A stretch of DNA of 64,000 nt from Acetivibrio cellulolyticus CD2 (lineage in GTDB: Bacteria; Bacillota; Clostridia; Acetivibrionales; Acetivibrionaceae). This document shows, piece after piece, positions 43,001 to 51,219 of this stretch; the stretch's first letter is position 1, and every line of letters starts with the position of its first letter. Both the position numbers and the translations under genes were made by a program. The DNA is taken from NCBI RefSeq assembly GCF_000179595.2, contig NZ_JH556658.1:928509-992508 (forward strand), read 5' to 3'. The notes under the pieces are model-generated. The model saw only the letters and a list, made by a program, of their open reading frames with translations. It was not told the DNA's origin and did not search any database.

Positions 43001-44020
43001 TATCCCATTAGGCATTGTACGTGAATCTTCAAAAGATACTGTAGTTGCTTTACCTTGAAGCACCTTAAAGCTAATAACTGCAAGAGTACCTGTTGTCTCA
43101 GCAATACCGCTTGCTTTATAGTCTTCAAGGTTCGTATAAGTATTTGAAAAACATAAAATACCCTCTGAAATATTATGCGATGCCATTGGGTATTTATAGT
43201 AATCTTCATTTGTCAATATTGTGGCTCCTGATGGAACTGTGCTTTTAGAAAAAGGTGTTCCTGATGCTGTAACAGGCTGCAATACTGCAGGATCATATTT
43301 CAGATTTACCTGGTATCCTGCAAAGTTTTCAATATTATTTACACTCAAAGTAGCTTTAACAATATCTCCCACCGCAGCTGAAGTTTTGTCAAATTCTAAG
43401 GAAATATTACTGTCAGTTAATGGATTCTGATTGCTGGAGTTTATCAATCCAGGTTGGATAACTGTGTACCCAGAAGTTATCTTATTTCCTGTCCAATCAA
43501 AAATGTTTGTACCAGTAATAGCACTTGGCATTGTTTTTGTATTTTCAAAAACAACTGAAGTTACTTTTTCCTGAAGCACCTTAAAGTATATAACAGCAAT
43601 CGAACCGTTAGATTCTGCTTTGCCGTTTGCTTTGTAATCTTCAAGGTTTGTATAAACTTTACCGAAGTTTAGAATCCCGGATGTTATATTATTAGATGCT
43701 TGTGGCAAAACACCAAAATCGCTATTTTTAAGTAGCGTTCCACTTTCAGGTACTGTAGAATTGGTATACTGCGCGCCTGTAGACTTAACAGGTTGTAACA
43801 CTGCAGGATCATATTTCAGATTTACCTGATATCCTGCAAAATTATTGATGTTATTAATATTAAGCGTTGCTGTGATAGTTTCTCCTACTTTTGCTGAAGT
43901 CTTATCAAGCTGAAGCTCAATACTTGGAGTTTGAGCTCCAAAAGCAATGCTTGTAATCAAGCTGCTGCTTAAAAGTAATGCAATTGTTAAGAGAATTGAT
44001 AAAGCTTTTCTTATCCTCAT
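40073..44020 (-). CDS. Scaffoldin with seven type II cohesins
   Basis: The secreted product has about 1,315 residues, with the start at 44020 chosen for spacing from AAAGGGG. A signal peptide (about 1-28) leads to seven type II cohesins of about 160 residues at roughly 37-198, 209-369, 379-539, 553-714, 723-885, 960-1118 and 1151-1319. Each has DKTxAxVGDxIxATxxVNxI, NFAGYQVNLKYDP and a closing MPxGIxGTMLFDW. Pro/Thr-rich linkers with TPTKT repeats separate the fifth, sixth and seventh. There is no dockerin, SLH domain, sortase site or carbohydrate-binding module, and the chain ends at the last cohesin. This matches the cell-free seven-cohesin scaffoldins of C. thermocellum (Cthe_0736) and A. 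cellulolyticus ScaE, which collect type II dockerin scaffoldins with their enzymes. Confidence 0.9.
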   Translation of the reverse strand: MRIRKALSILLTIALLLSSSLITSIAFGAQTPSIELQLDKTSAKVGETITATLNINNINNFAGYQVNLKYDPAVLQPVKSTGAQYTNSTVPESGTLLKNSDFGVLPQASNNITSGILNFGKVYTNLEDYKANGKAESNGSIAVIYFKVLQEKVTSVVFENTKTMPSAITGTNIFDWTGNKITSGYTVIQPGLINSSNQNPLTDSNISLEFDKTSAAVGDIVKATLSVNNIENFAGYQVNLKYDPAVLQPVTASGTPFSKSTVPSGATILTNEDYYKYPMASHNISEGILCFSNTYTNLEDYKASGIAETTGTLAVISFKVLQGKATTVSFEDSRTMPNGITGTILCNWNAERISGYTVNQAGILNTDGQQIVNGNISLDIDKTTASVGDIINATVRVNGISNFAGYQVNLTYDPTVLKPVNALGQDYTNSTIPTSGTLLGNYEYGPYPVAAHNLSGGILNFGKSYTNLEAYRASGSAETSGTLAVISFKVLTAKSTAVLFENSASMANGISGTMLFDWNGDKLLSGYTVTQPAIITVNGNGDDVDDTSCIKLDLDKTTASVGDIISATLKVEGMADLAGYQVNLKYDPAVLQPVNPATGVAYAKSTNPTAGDLLNNSDYGVLPMASHDLEAGILNFSRSYTSLEDYRTNGNEGPGKLAVIGFKVLKQTATSITFENSGTMPSAIIGTMLFDSYGNKINSGYDVIQPGTINADSQDTTPSYITMNFDKTSAAVGDTVKATLSINNIDNFAGYQVNLNYDPEVLQPVTASGVAYTNNTIPTTGEMLSNQDYGILPIAYHDLTNGVLNFSKSYTNLEDYRLSGSPEKTGTLAVISFKVLKVQATSVSFASTNTMPHGIDGTMLFDWDAKRIISGYKVIQPNTINSAYPTGPIVTPTKTVVVTPTKTVAVTPTKTTTPTPTETAIVTPTKTATQTPTKTATPTATIAVPTPTSTQTSGESYITIDFDKTTAKVNDTIKATVRISNIDNFSGYQASLKYDPTVLQPITSSGTAYTNSSIPLSGTILTNGDYGTIPAASHNITAGKLNFGKLYTNLEDYRASGIPEETGTVAVINFKVLAESATSVIFENSTSMPNGINGTMLFDWYGDRIKSGYTVIQPAEINAGAVPTITVAPSKTPVVTPTSTKTATPTPTQMPSNYITVDFDKTTAAVGETITATVRVNKISNFSGYQLNLKYDPAVLQPIKSSGASYTNSSIPAAGTLIANSDYGPVIAVSHNLTSGLLNFGKLYTNIEEYRASGSPEETGTIAVIQFKVLASTATTLKFENSTSMPNGIDGTMLFDWDGNRITSGYSVIQPAQIN

Positions 44021-44032
44021 ATAAATATACAT

Positions 44033-45344
44033 CCCCTTTCAAAGGATTAAATTGATAACTAACCTAAAACATCAATGCAATAAAACTTATAATATAAAAA
44101 ATATATGGTACAAAGTTTGGAAATTGACAAGAGCGACGAGATAGAATATGAATTAATTATGTTGAGATATTGGATTGATAAGTGTTAAGTGTGCTTTACT
44201 TTCTTTTATTGACATTCTAATTCAGTACTACAATTTTGTTTCTCTAGTAGTTGCTGTTGGTGTAAGTCTTGGATTTTTTAAAGAACTCCCCATCAACAGT
44301 AAAAATCACTTTCCATGTACCCTTAAACATTTTAATGCGGTGACACACATTTTATTTATCCGCCTCGTATCCTCTACAAATTACTATGTTATCTGGTACA
44401 TGAATTTACTAAAACTACGCATAATGTTTGCCTTCTACATTTTATTACAAGGTTGACTTAAGAATAAAGATTAATGTTTCCATGTATTATAGCAAATACT
44501 ACTATGCTTGCATCATGGTATGTTTAAATTTAACATTCTCAATATTTTTTAAGTCACTCTTTTAAAAGTTACAAGTACATTCTATCAGTTAGCACCTCCT
44601 TTTTTGAACTGTACCTCTTTTCACCTCAAAAGAGCAACCACTAGGTAAATTAAATAATTTTCAACGTACGTTTTTATTTCTCAAGATCAAAAACTATATT
44701 TATAAAATTTTGCTGAATCTTTGTATAAAATCCATTTCAACTAATAAAATCAATAGCCATTATAGTATTTCGTAAAAATTTTATTTTTTTTATACGGTGT
44801 TTATAAAAAATTCGTAAATATTTCATAAAAAATTTAAATATTTATATTTGATGGATAACAAAAGCGATTAAACACTAAATTATAAGTATAAAGAATTGGT
44901 ATATTGACTATAAAATTAAATAATTATATGCAAAGTTGAATTGGTATGAAGAGATTATATAGATTTTATTTATTGTTCATATTGATAAATATGATTTATT
45001 GGTTAAATTTTTAGTATGCCGCTCTTATAGTTGTTCAAATATAGTAAAAACTAACCTCCAAACGATAACAATATGTATAATTACAACAAATTTAACTAAA
45101 GTGTAACGAAGCGAAACAACCAGCTATATGTAAAGTCGAAAATAACATTTCAACTATTCCTTAGTAATTATACTATATATTATACGCTTAATAATCTAAT
45201 TAAATTATATTATAATTCTATTTATCTTTCAACAATTATATAATCCGCACTTTTCTTAATATATTACTTGTTTTAGAGGAAACAATACACATTATGTTAA
45301 TTAAATATTAAAATACTACTTTGCGCGGTTCTGATATTTAGTAA
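44033..45344. other. 1.3-kb non-coding region upstream of the scaffoldin gene
   Basis: This very AT-rich stretch probably holds the scaffoldin promoters. It contains a hairpin near 44612-44631 (CTCTTTT and AAAAGAG arms), a purine-rich GGAGGTG on the minus strand near 44596 without a following gene, and the shared element at 45121-45168. A plus-strand frame of 93 codons at 44175 has no ribosome site and looks like chance. Part of it may be decayed coding DNA. Confidence 0.5.
45121..45168. promoter_or_regulatory. Cellulosome upstream element, copy A
   Basis: GCTATATG, then TCGAAAATAACATTTCA and ACTATTCCTTAGTAA resemble 56463-56506 upstream of the GH9 gene in order and spacing. It lies about 1.1 kb before the scaffoldin start. 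It may be a shared regulator site or a dispersed repeat. Confidence 0.5.
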
Positions 45345-46040
45345 TTACAGCAAATGAACATTAGCCAATTTATATAACTCCTCAAATGAAATGTCAGTAA
45401 GGCTTTCTGGAAAACCAGAATTTAGAGCACAAACAGCCAACTTATAAGAATTGTTAATCTCATACTGTTTAAAATAGCATTCTTTTAACTGATTAGTAGT
45501 CTTAAATGTGATGCTTTTACCGATGATTGTAAAGGAAAATGAATTTAACGGTATTGATAAACCGCGACCATCCGCTTTGATATAACTTTCTTTCAGAGTC
45601 CATAGTTCAAAAAATGCTTCCCTTCTTTCTTTTTCATCTAAAGTAATTAGGTAAGAATGCTCCTCTTCAGAAAAAAATCTTGCTGACAAGTTTAAATCCA
45701 CATCATGAATTTTTTCAACATCAATCCCAACAGGCATATTGTCAACTGCACAAACTACCCAATCCCCGGAATGTGATAAATTAAAGTGAAAATTTTCATT
45801 CCCTGCAATATATGGCTTACCATATTCTGATTTGCTAAAATAAATACAATTGTTTTTCCTTCCAAGCGAAGATGCAATAATATACCTTAAAAGAATATTG
45901 GAAGTAAGCCCCCTTAGGGCATCTTCAAATTTCCTAAACCTCCCTATTCTTTCCTGCTCCTCTTTGGAAGTAAGAGAAAGTAGTTCATCAAAAATATGTT
46001 TTTCAATTTGCGTATTAATTCTGACAGTATATATCTTCAA
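45345..46040 (-). CDS. sfp: Sfp-type 4'-phosphopantetheinyl transferase
   Basis: The product has about 231 residues from a TTG at 46040, chosen because GAAGGGGAGAG precedes it; a TTG at 46079 lacks a site. It moves the phosphopantetheine arm from CoA to carrier proteins. FHFNLSHSGDWVVCAV, VGIDVEKI (Mg-binding Asp and Glu) and FELWTLKESYIKADGRGL are the three classic Sfp motifs. It is long enough to be the broad-range Sfp class and unlike the short AcpS. No other carrier genes are next to it, but the megasynthase and ACP at 20634-31871 are in the same region and are natural substrates. Confidence 0.92.
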   Translation of the reverse strand: MKIYTVRINTQIEKHIFDELLSLTSKEEQERIGRFRKFEDALRGLTSNILLRYIIASSLGRKNNCIYFSKSEYGKPYIAGNENFHFNLSHSGDWVVCAVDNMPVGIDVEKIHDVDLNLSARFFSEEEHSYLITLDEKERREAFFELWTLKESYIKADGRGLSIPLNSFSFTIIGKSITFKTTNQLKECYFKQYEINNSYKLAVCALNSGFPESLTDISFEELYKLANVHLL

Positions 46041-46079
46041 AATACTCTCCCCTTCAAATGAATTACCCTGACTTTCCAA

Positions 46080-46367
46080 AAAGTAATCTTATGGTCGCTA
46101 AGTATCACTAATCCCCAGATTATAACCAGGTTTAGAGCGCGTTTATCATTTTATAATAACATGAAATAGATGTCAACGGAATTTGCAGACCCTGACACAC
46201 CCTAATAACCCACTTCTATATTTGTCTTCAAAATGTGCATTTATAAGCAACAATTCTTTAAATAGCTTTTTAAAACTGAATTTATTAGTCAATTTGTAAC
46301 AAATTTTATCTAGCTTTAATATTATGAATTAGTTAAGGGGCAATAAGTTACAAGGAGGATGCGGTCT
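46080..46367. other. Divergent gap between sfp and two tiny genes
   Basis: The gap holds the sfp promoter (46148-46176) and AT-rich DNA before the tiny plus-strand genes. A clear AAGGAGG ribosome site at about 46352 precedes the first. No further gene or RNA was recognised. Confidence 0.5.
46148..46176 (-). promoter_or_regulatory. Sigma-70 type promoter of sfp
   Basis: TTGACA (46176-46171) and TAAAAT (46153-46148) on the minus strand are separated by exactly 17 bases. They lie about 108 bases before the TTG start at 46040. Confidence 0.75.
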
Positions 46368-46484
46368 ATGGAAGAAAGAGGATTGTTAGGTGGTATTTGC
46401 AACAACGATACAATACTTTGGTTCATTATTCTGTTCCCGTTACTGTTCTGGGGATGCGGTGGTCACGGCGCATGTAAGGATTAA
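46368..46484 (+). CDS. Tiny Cys/Gly-rich hydrophobic protein 1
   Basis: This 38-residue product begins MEERGLLGG and has a central hydrophobic helix (LWFIILFPLLFWG) and a Cys/Gly/His tail (CGGHGACKD). AAGGAGG lies nine bases before the ATG. Short proteins of this plan (charged start, one helix, Gly/Cys end) are common in clostridia and are often called YjcZ-like sporulation or coat-associated proteins. It was found by reading the gap, being below normal length limits. The pair with the next gene and a shared terminator supports expression. Confidence 0.65.
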   Translation: MEERGLLGGICNNDTILWFIILFPLLFWGCGGHGACKD

Positions 46485-46517
46485 TTTATTTAGTCTAAAA
46501 GAAAGGAGTAATGTTAA

Positions 46518-46628
46518 ATGTCTGAAAGAGGCGGTTTTAACTTTGGATTTGGTAATGAATTTATTTGGATTTTAATCATAATATTCATCTTATGTTTCTG
46601 CTGCGGCGGATTTGGTTGCAGGGAATAA
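46518..46628 (+). CDS. Tiny Cys/Gly-rich hydrophobic protein 2
   Basis: This 36-residue product begins MSERGGFNFGFG and has the helix EFIWILIIIFILCFCC and the tail GGFGCRE. It is similar in plan and first residues (M-x-E-R-G) to the tiny protein 33 bases upstream and is probably a duplicate. AAAGGAG lies before the ATG. The helix suggests membrane insertion and the Cys cluster suggests metal binding or disulfides. A YjcZ-like role in sporulation is a guess from the family look. Confidence 0.65.
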   Translation: MSERGGFNFGFGNEFIWILIIIFILCFCCGGFGCRE

Positions 46629-46641
46629 ATTTGTATAATGC

Positions 46642-46682
46642 AAAAATAGCTATGCAAAAATTAATGTCATAGCTATTTTTTT
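46642..46682 (+). terminator. Terminator of the tiny gene pair
   Basis: A perfect 13-bp stem (AAAAATAGCTATG and CATAGCTATTTTT) is followed by more T, 13 bases past the stop of the second tiny gene. Confidence 0.92.
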
Positions 46683-46881
46683 ATGTTTATAACATACATA
46701 CCTACAAAGCTTTTTTTTTAAATGTTCTTTAAAATGCGGCACTTTACCATGCAATTTAATCCATAATTGTAAATAATAAATAAAAATTATTTCTCAAACA
46801 TATTTATTTATTCGTAGATTTAGATTAATATATTTATAGAAAAACAAATACACAATTTATTAAATACAAAGGATGGAAGGC

Positions 46882-48567
46882 ATGAATTTTTTTAAGGCGT
46901 TACTTATAACAAATATCATTATATTGATATTGATTGTTCCAAGTTTTATTGTACTTGATAAATACCTTGCCAGACACAATGATACTTCTGTCTCTAATAT
47001 AATTGCATCACCTGAAAATAGTGACAGCGGCGTTATCGACCTAAATAATGAAGAACCTGTTGCTACCCCATCTACTGCTCCTACCGAAAAAACCATTTCC
47101 ATTCCAGATGAACTCCTCCCAACTTATCACGGTTTTAAATGGGAAGTTTTAAAGGATAAGGATTGGATAGATACTGAAAAAAACATAAGTTTTCCAAACC
47201 CTGAAAAGTACAATATTATCGAAGGAGTTACAACTTTTAGAGGAAACAATTTTAGGAATGCCCCAAGCTATGGTACGGCTCAGGTTAATGAAAAGAAGCT
47301 TGAAAAGGTATGGAGCATCAAGATAGGTTATATTGACGTTTGGACAGGGGTTGGTTGGAATGGTCAGCCTGCTATAGTCAAGTGGAGTGACGATATTCGC
47401 ACAAAAATGAACATAGTCGAAAATAAAAAAAATAAGACAAATTTGAAGGAAGTTATTTATGGCACTCTTGACGGAAAAATTTATTTCCTTGATCTTGACA
47501 ATGGCGAAAGTACCAGAAACCCGATTAATATAGGTTATCCTATAAAAGGCAGCGTTAGCGTTGACCCTCGCGGATTGCCTCTTTTGTATTCAGGTCAAGG
47601 TATTGAAAAGAGAGGCGGCGTAACTGGAAAAATTGGTTTTAGGATATTCAGCCTCATTGACCAGAAAATGCTTTATTTTATAAATGGATTAGAAAACAGT
47701 GCATACAGGCATTGGGGTGCCTTCGATTCAACTCCCCTGGTGGATACTAAAAATGATACATTATATGAATGCGGTGAAAATGGAATTCTTTACTCAGTAA
47801 AGTTAAATAGCAATTTTGATCTTAGTGCAGGATCTGTTTCAATTAATCCTGAAGTTCTAAGATATAGATACAAATCACCTTCTGTTAAAAAGCTAGGAAC
47901 CGAAAACTCCATTGCAATATATAAGAACTTTTCTTATTTTGTAGACAACAGCGGATATTTGCAGTGTGTTGACCTTAATACCCTAAGCCCTGTATGGGTA
48001 AGAAATGTAACCGATGATACAGACAGCACAATAGCAATTGAGGATCTTGGAGGTTCAAATGTGTCGTTATATACAGCTTGTGAAGTTGATCATCAGGGAA
48101 AGAACGGTTACAGCTATGTACGAAAAATCAATGCTTTGACCGGTGAGCTGATTTGGGAAAATAAATATCAATGTACTTTTAGTGAAACGAACGGTGGAGC
48201 TCTTGCATCTCCTATTGTAGGGAAAAATGACATAAGCAATCTGGTAATATTCAACATCGCTAAATCCTGGAATACAAACGGCGGTAAGCTGATAGCCTTT
48301 GATAAAGAAACAGGAAAAGAAGTATGGCTAATCAATATGGATCGCTATTGCTGGAGTTCACCTGTTGACATTTATACTAAAGATGGAAAGTCCTATATCA
48401 TTCAATGTGATTCAGGCGGGTATATGCATCTTATAGAAGGCCAAACCGGTAATATTCTTGATAGAATTCCCCTTGGTGGAAATGTAGAGGGATCACCTGC
48501 TGTTTATGATGATATGATCGTTGTAGGTACACGCGGTCAAAAGATTTGGGGTATCAAAGTGAAATAA
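46882..48567 (+). CDS. Membrane-anchored PQQ-like beta-propeller protein
   Basis: The product has about 561 residues. The ATG at 46882 is favoured because AAAGGA lies eight bases upstream; an ATG at 46873 is too close. Residues 3-25 are a signal anchor, followed by a Ser/Thr/Pro spacer and a domain of about 450 residues with repeated blade motifs such as GTLDGKIYFLDLDNG, LQCVDLNTLSPVWVRN, RKINALTGELIWENKY and LIAFDKETGKEVWLINMD. These are typical of PQQ-like or YncE-like propellers. No enzyme residues are clear, so it may be a scaffold or polysaccharide-binding protein at the cell surface. It has its own terminator. Confidence 0.8.
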   Translation: MNFFKALLITNIIILILIVPSFIVLDKYLARHNDTSVSNIIASPENSDSGVIDLNNEEPVATPSTAPTEKTISIPDELLPTYHGFKWEVLKDKDWIDTEKNISFPNPEKYNIIEGVTTFRGNNFRNAPSYGTAQVNEKKLEKVWSIKIGYIDVWTGVGWNGQPAIVKWSDDIRTKMNIVENKKNKTNLKEVIYGTLDGKIYFLDLDNGESTRNPINIGYPIKGSVSVDPRGLPLLYSGQGIEKRGGVTGKIGFRIFSLIDQKMLYFINGLENSAYRHWGAFDSTPLVDTKNDTLYECGENGILYSVKLNSNFDLSAGSVSINPEVLRYRYKSPSVKKLGTENSIAIYKNFSYFVDNSGYLQCVDLNTLSPVWVRNVTDDTDSTIAIEDLGGSNVSLYTACEVDHQGKNGYSYVRKINALTGELIWENKYQCTFSETNGGALASPIVGKNDISNLVIFNIAKSWNTNGGKLIAFDKETGKEVWLINMDRYCWSSPVDIYTKDGKSYIIQCDSGGYMHLIEGQTGNILDRIPLGGNVEGSPAVYDDMIVVGTRGQKIWGIKVK

Positions 48568-48572
48568 ATTTT

Positions 48573-48608
48573 AAAGACTTCACACTTTAATCCAGGTGAA
48601 GTCTTTTT
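48573..48608. terminator. Terminator between the propeller and GntR genes
   Basis: An 11-bp stem (AAAGACTTCAC and GTGAAGTCTTT) ends in TTTTT. It lies between convergent genes and can serve the plus-strand propeller gene and also the minus-strand regulator. Confidence 0.9.
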
Positions 48609-48642
48609 AACGTTTATATACAAACTTCTCAAAAATTGCATA

Positions 48643-49380
48643 TTACTTTGCATTTTCAAAAGTAAGTTTGCACTTGTCTGCCCTATATTTTGATACAACA
48701 TATTCAACAACCTGGCCGCTTTTTGAATATATCACATTAGAGATTTTTATAAGGGGCTGACCGGGCTGAACTTTTAAGTATTGTGCTTCATTGGGATCGG
48801 TATAAATAACTTCTAAAGAGCTTTTTGTTTTAACAGGTATCAAAGGATATTTTCCCCTTAATACATCAAATGATTGCTTCTTATTCCTAACATCTTCAAT
48901 GATATTTGGGAAAAGGCTCAAGGGAATATATGATGTATTGTATGAATATATTTCATTCTCCAGCTTTGTAACAAAAATAATTCGTGCAAAATCAAAAGTC
49001 TGTGTGTAACTGATTGAAAATATATCGGAAAGTTTCCTGTATTCTTTGTTTGTAACAGATTCCATCAAAACAATATTTCTCTCACCTGGAACTTCATTAT
49101 CCAAAATAGAATCGGCAAAGCCTGTATAGGCCTTTACATCTATTGTAGATTTGGATTTTGATACAAAAGTTCCCTTACCCTTTTCCTTATATAAATATCC
49201 GCTGTTGGTAAGCTCACTGATAGCCTGTCTTACTGTAGGCCTGCTTATATCATATATTTCACATAACTCCTGCTCTGATGGAATTTTGCTATCAGGCTGA
49301 TATTCGCCATTATCAATTTTGTCAATTATTAAATTTTTTAATTGGGAATAAAGAGGAACATTACTATATTTATTTATCAC
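48643..49380 (-). CDS. GntR-family transcriptional regulator, HutC subfamily
   Basis: The product has about 245 residues, starting at the GTG at 49380 behind GGGGGATTTTCT. Residues 8-75 form a winged helix-turn-helix of GntR type (IDNGEYQPDSKIPSEQELCE, SRPTVRQAISELTNSGYLYK). Residues 90-245 match the UTRA ligand-binding domain of HutC/FarR/YvoA-like regulators, which sense sugars, amino sugars or amino acids. Its targets are not clear: it stands alone, convergent to the propeller gene and downstream of purB. The DNA upstream could hold its own operator. Confidence 0.85.
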   Translation of the reverse strand: MINKYSNVPLYSQLKNLIIDKIDNGEYQPDSKIPSEQELCEIYDISRPTVRQAISELTNSGYLYKEKGKGTFVSKSKSTIDVKAYTGFADSILDNEVPGERNIVLMESVTNKEYRKLSDIFSISYTQTFDFARIIFVTKLENEIYSYNTSYIPLSLFPNIIEDVRNKKQSFDVLRGKYPLIPVKTKSSLEVIYTDPNEAQYLKVQPGQPLIKISNVIYSKSGQVVEYVVSKYRADKCKLTFENAK

Positions 49381-49555
49381 AGAAAATCCCCCTAACTTTT
49401 TTATCAACCTATAAATTATTGTTCGACAGACGAGTTTCCCAAGAAGATTTATAGAGTTAAGTATAATAACACGTCATTACGTCCTCACTAATTTTACTAT
49501 ATCACCTTCAAGAATTCAACACATTTTTAACTTTGCCACAATTAAAACACATAAT

Positions 49556-49585
49556 AAAAAGGAGGAAAACCCTTCCCTCCTTTTT
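49556..49585 (-). terminator. Terminator of purB
   Basis: AAAAAGGAGG pairs with CCTCCTTTTT across a ten-base loop, 17 bases past the purB stop. Confidence 0.92.
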
Positions 49586-49601
49586 AACAAAACGCTTATA
49601 A

Positions 49602-51029
49602 TTATACTTTAAGTTCAACCTTTATATCTATATCTTTGTTAGCTTCTAGAATTGGCTTTACTACATCAATTACGAACTCTTCAACCTGCTGTGGAGATCT
49701 ACCCACATAGTTCTTAGGCTCTAAAACCGAATTGAGTTCATCAATATTTAAGTTAAATGCACTGTCAGATGCTATACGCTCTATAAGGTCATTCTTTCCA
49801 CCTTCAACCTTGACCTTTTTAGCAGCCTCCATAGAGTGTACTCTTATCCTTTCATGGAGCTCCTGCCTGTCTCCACCTCTTTTTACAGCTTCCATCATGA
49901 TATTTTCTGTTGCCATAAAAGGAAGCTCTTCAAGGATATGCTTTTCAATAACCTTTGGATAAACAACAAGTCCATCCGCAATATTAATATAAATATTTAG
50001 AATAGCATCTACTGCAAGAAATGCTTCAGGAACACTGATACGTTTGTTTGCAGAATCATCAAGACTTCTTTCAAACCACTGTGTGGAAGCTGTAATTGCA
50101 GGGTTCAATGTATCAACTATAACATATCTGGCAAGTGAAGAAATCCTTTCAGATCTCATTGGGTTTCTCTTGTAAGCCATTGCAGAAGATCCTATCTGAT
50201 TTTTCTCAAACGGTTCTTCTACTTCCTTCATATTTTGGAGCAATCTCATGTCATTACTGAATTTGTATGCACTTTGCGCAATACTTCCAAGTAAATTTAA
50301 AACTCTGCTGTCAAGTTTTCTTGTATAAGTTTGACCTGAAACAGCAAACACCTTATCATATCCCATTTTCTGCGCTATCAATTTATCAAGTTTTTTAACT
50401 TTTTCATTGTCACCTTCAAAAAGGCTTAGAAAACTTGCCTGTGTTCCGGTTGTACCTTTTGAACCAAGCAACTTCATATTGGACAATACAAAATCCATCT
50501 CTTCCAAGTCCATTGCAAGATCCTGTATCCAGAGTGTTGCCCTCTTACCTACAGTAACTAACTGAGCCGGTTGGAAATGCGTAAAGCCCAAAGTTGGAAG
50601 ATCCTTATACTTTAAAGCAAATTCAGAAAGCTTGCTTATTACTGCAACAAGCTTTTTCTTGAGCAGTTTCAAACCTTCATGCATGATTATAATGTCTGTA
50701 TTGTCACCTACGTAACATGATGTTGCACCGAGGTGTATAATCCCCCTTGCACTTGGACAAAGCTCTCCATAGGCATGAATATGTGCCATAACATCGTGTC
50801 TGAATTCCTTTTCTTTAGCCTCTGCCAATTCATAATTTATATCGTCTTTATGACTTTTTAATTCATTAATTTGTTCATCAGTAATATTAAGCCCCAACTC
50901 TTTTTCAGCCTCTGCCAAGGCAATCCATAATCTTCTCCAGGTTTTGAACTTCATATCCGGTGAGAAAACTTCCTGCATCTCACTGCTGGCATATCTTGAA
51001 TTCAAGGGACTTTCATAAGTATTTTTCAA
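49602..51029 (-). CDS. purB: Adenylosuccinate lyase
   Basis: The product has about 475 residues. A TTG at 51029 is taken as start, with GGAGG nine bases upstream; a TTG at 51038 is too close to it. The enzyme splits fumarate from SAICAR and adenylosuccinate in purine synthesis. [20 protein letters not shown] (about residue 283) is the fumarase/aspartase superfamily signature, and [10 protein letters not shown] and [15 protein letters not shown] carry further active-site residues. The length is normal. It is not inside a purine operon, which is usual for purB. Confidence 0.93.
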   Translation of the reverse strand: MKNTYESPLNSRYASSEMQEVFSPDMKFKTWRRLWIALAEAEKELGLNITDEQINELKSHKDDINYELAEAKEKEFRHDVMAHIHAYGELCPSARGIIHLGATSCYVGDNTDIIIMHEGLKLLKKKLVAVISKLSEFALKYKDLPTLGFTHFQPAQLVTVGKRATLWIQDLAMDLEEMDFVLSNMKLLGSKGTTGTQASFLSLFEGDNEKVKKLDKLIAQKMGYDKVFAVSGQTYTRKLDSRVLNLLGSIAQSAYKFSNDMRLLQNMKEVEEPFEKNQIGSSAMAYKRNPMRSERISSLARYVIVDTLNPAITASTQWFERSLDDSANKRISVPEAFLAVDAILNIYINIADGLVVYPKVIEKHILEELPFMATENIMMEAVKRGGDRQELHERIRVHSMEAAKKVKVEGGKNDLIERIASDSAFNLNIDELNSVLEPKNYVGRSPQQVEEFVIDVVKPILEANKDIDIKVELKV

Positions 51030-51135
51030 ACTCCTCAACCTCCATAAGCTTTTTCAAAATATAAGTAATATTTTAATCATTCCTTTACCAAAGTTTATTA
51101 TACATTTTTTTTACGGCCAAATCCACAAAAAAATT

Positions 51136-51155
51136 GCGAGAATAATTATTCTCGC
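51136..51155 (-). terminator. Terminator of the aspartate aminotransferase gene
   Basis: The perfect palindrome GCGAGAATAATTATTCTCGC is followed on the minus strand by AATTTTTTTG, 65 bases past the aminotransferase stop. Confidence 0.88.
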
Positions 51156-51219
51156 CACAAAACTTATAAATATGAGAATGATTTAGGCTAGTTAACAAAC
51201 ATAACCTTCGTACATTATA

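Noticed and set aside
40073..44020. Regularly spaced repeats considered as a CRISPR array
   Set aside because: The repeats are about 480-500 bases apart and code cohesin domains in one frame.
44175..44456. Plus-strand open frame of 93 codons upstream of the scaffoldin
   Set aside because: It has no ribosome site, has odd composition and lies in very AT-rich DNA. It is more likely chance or decayed sequence.
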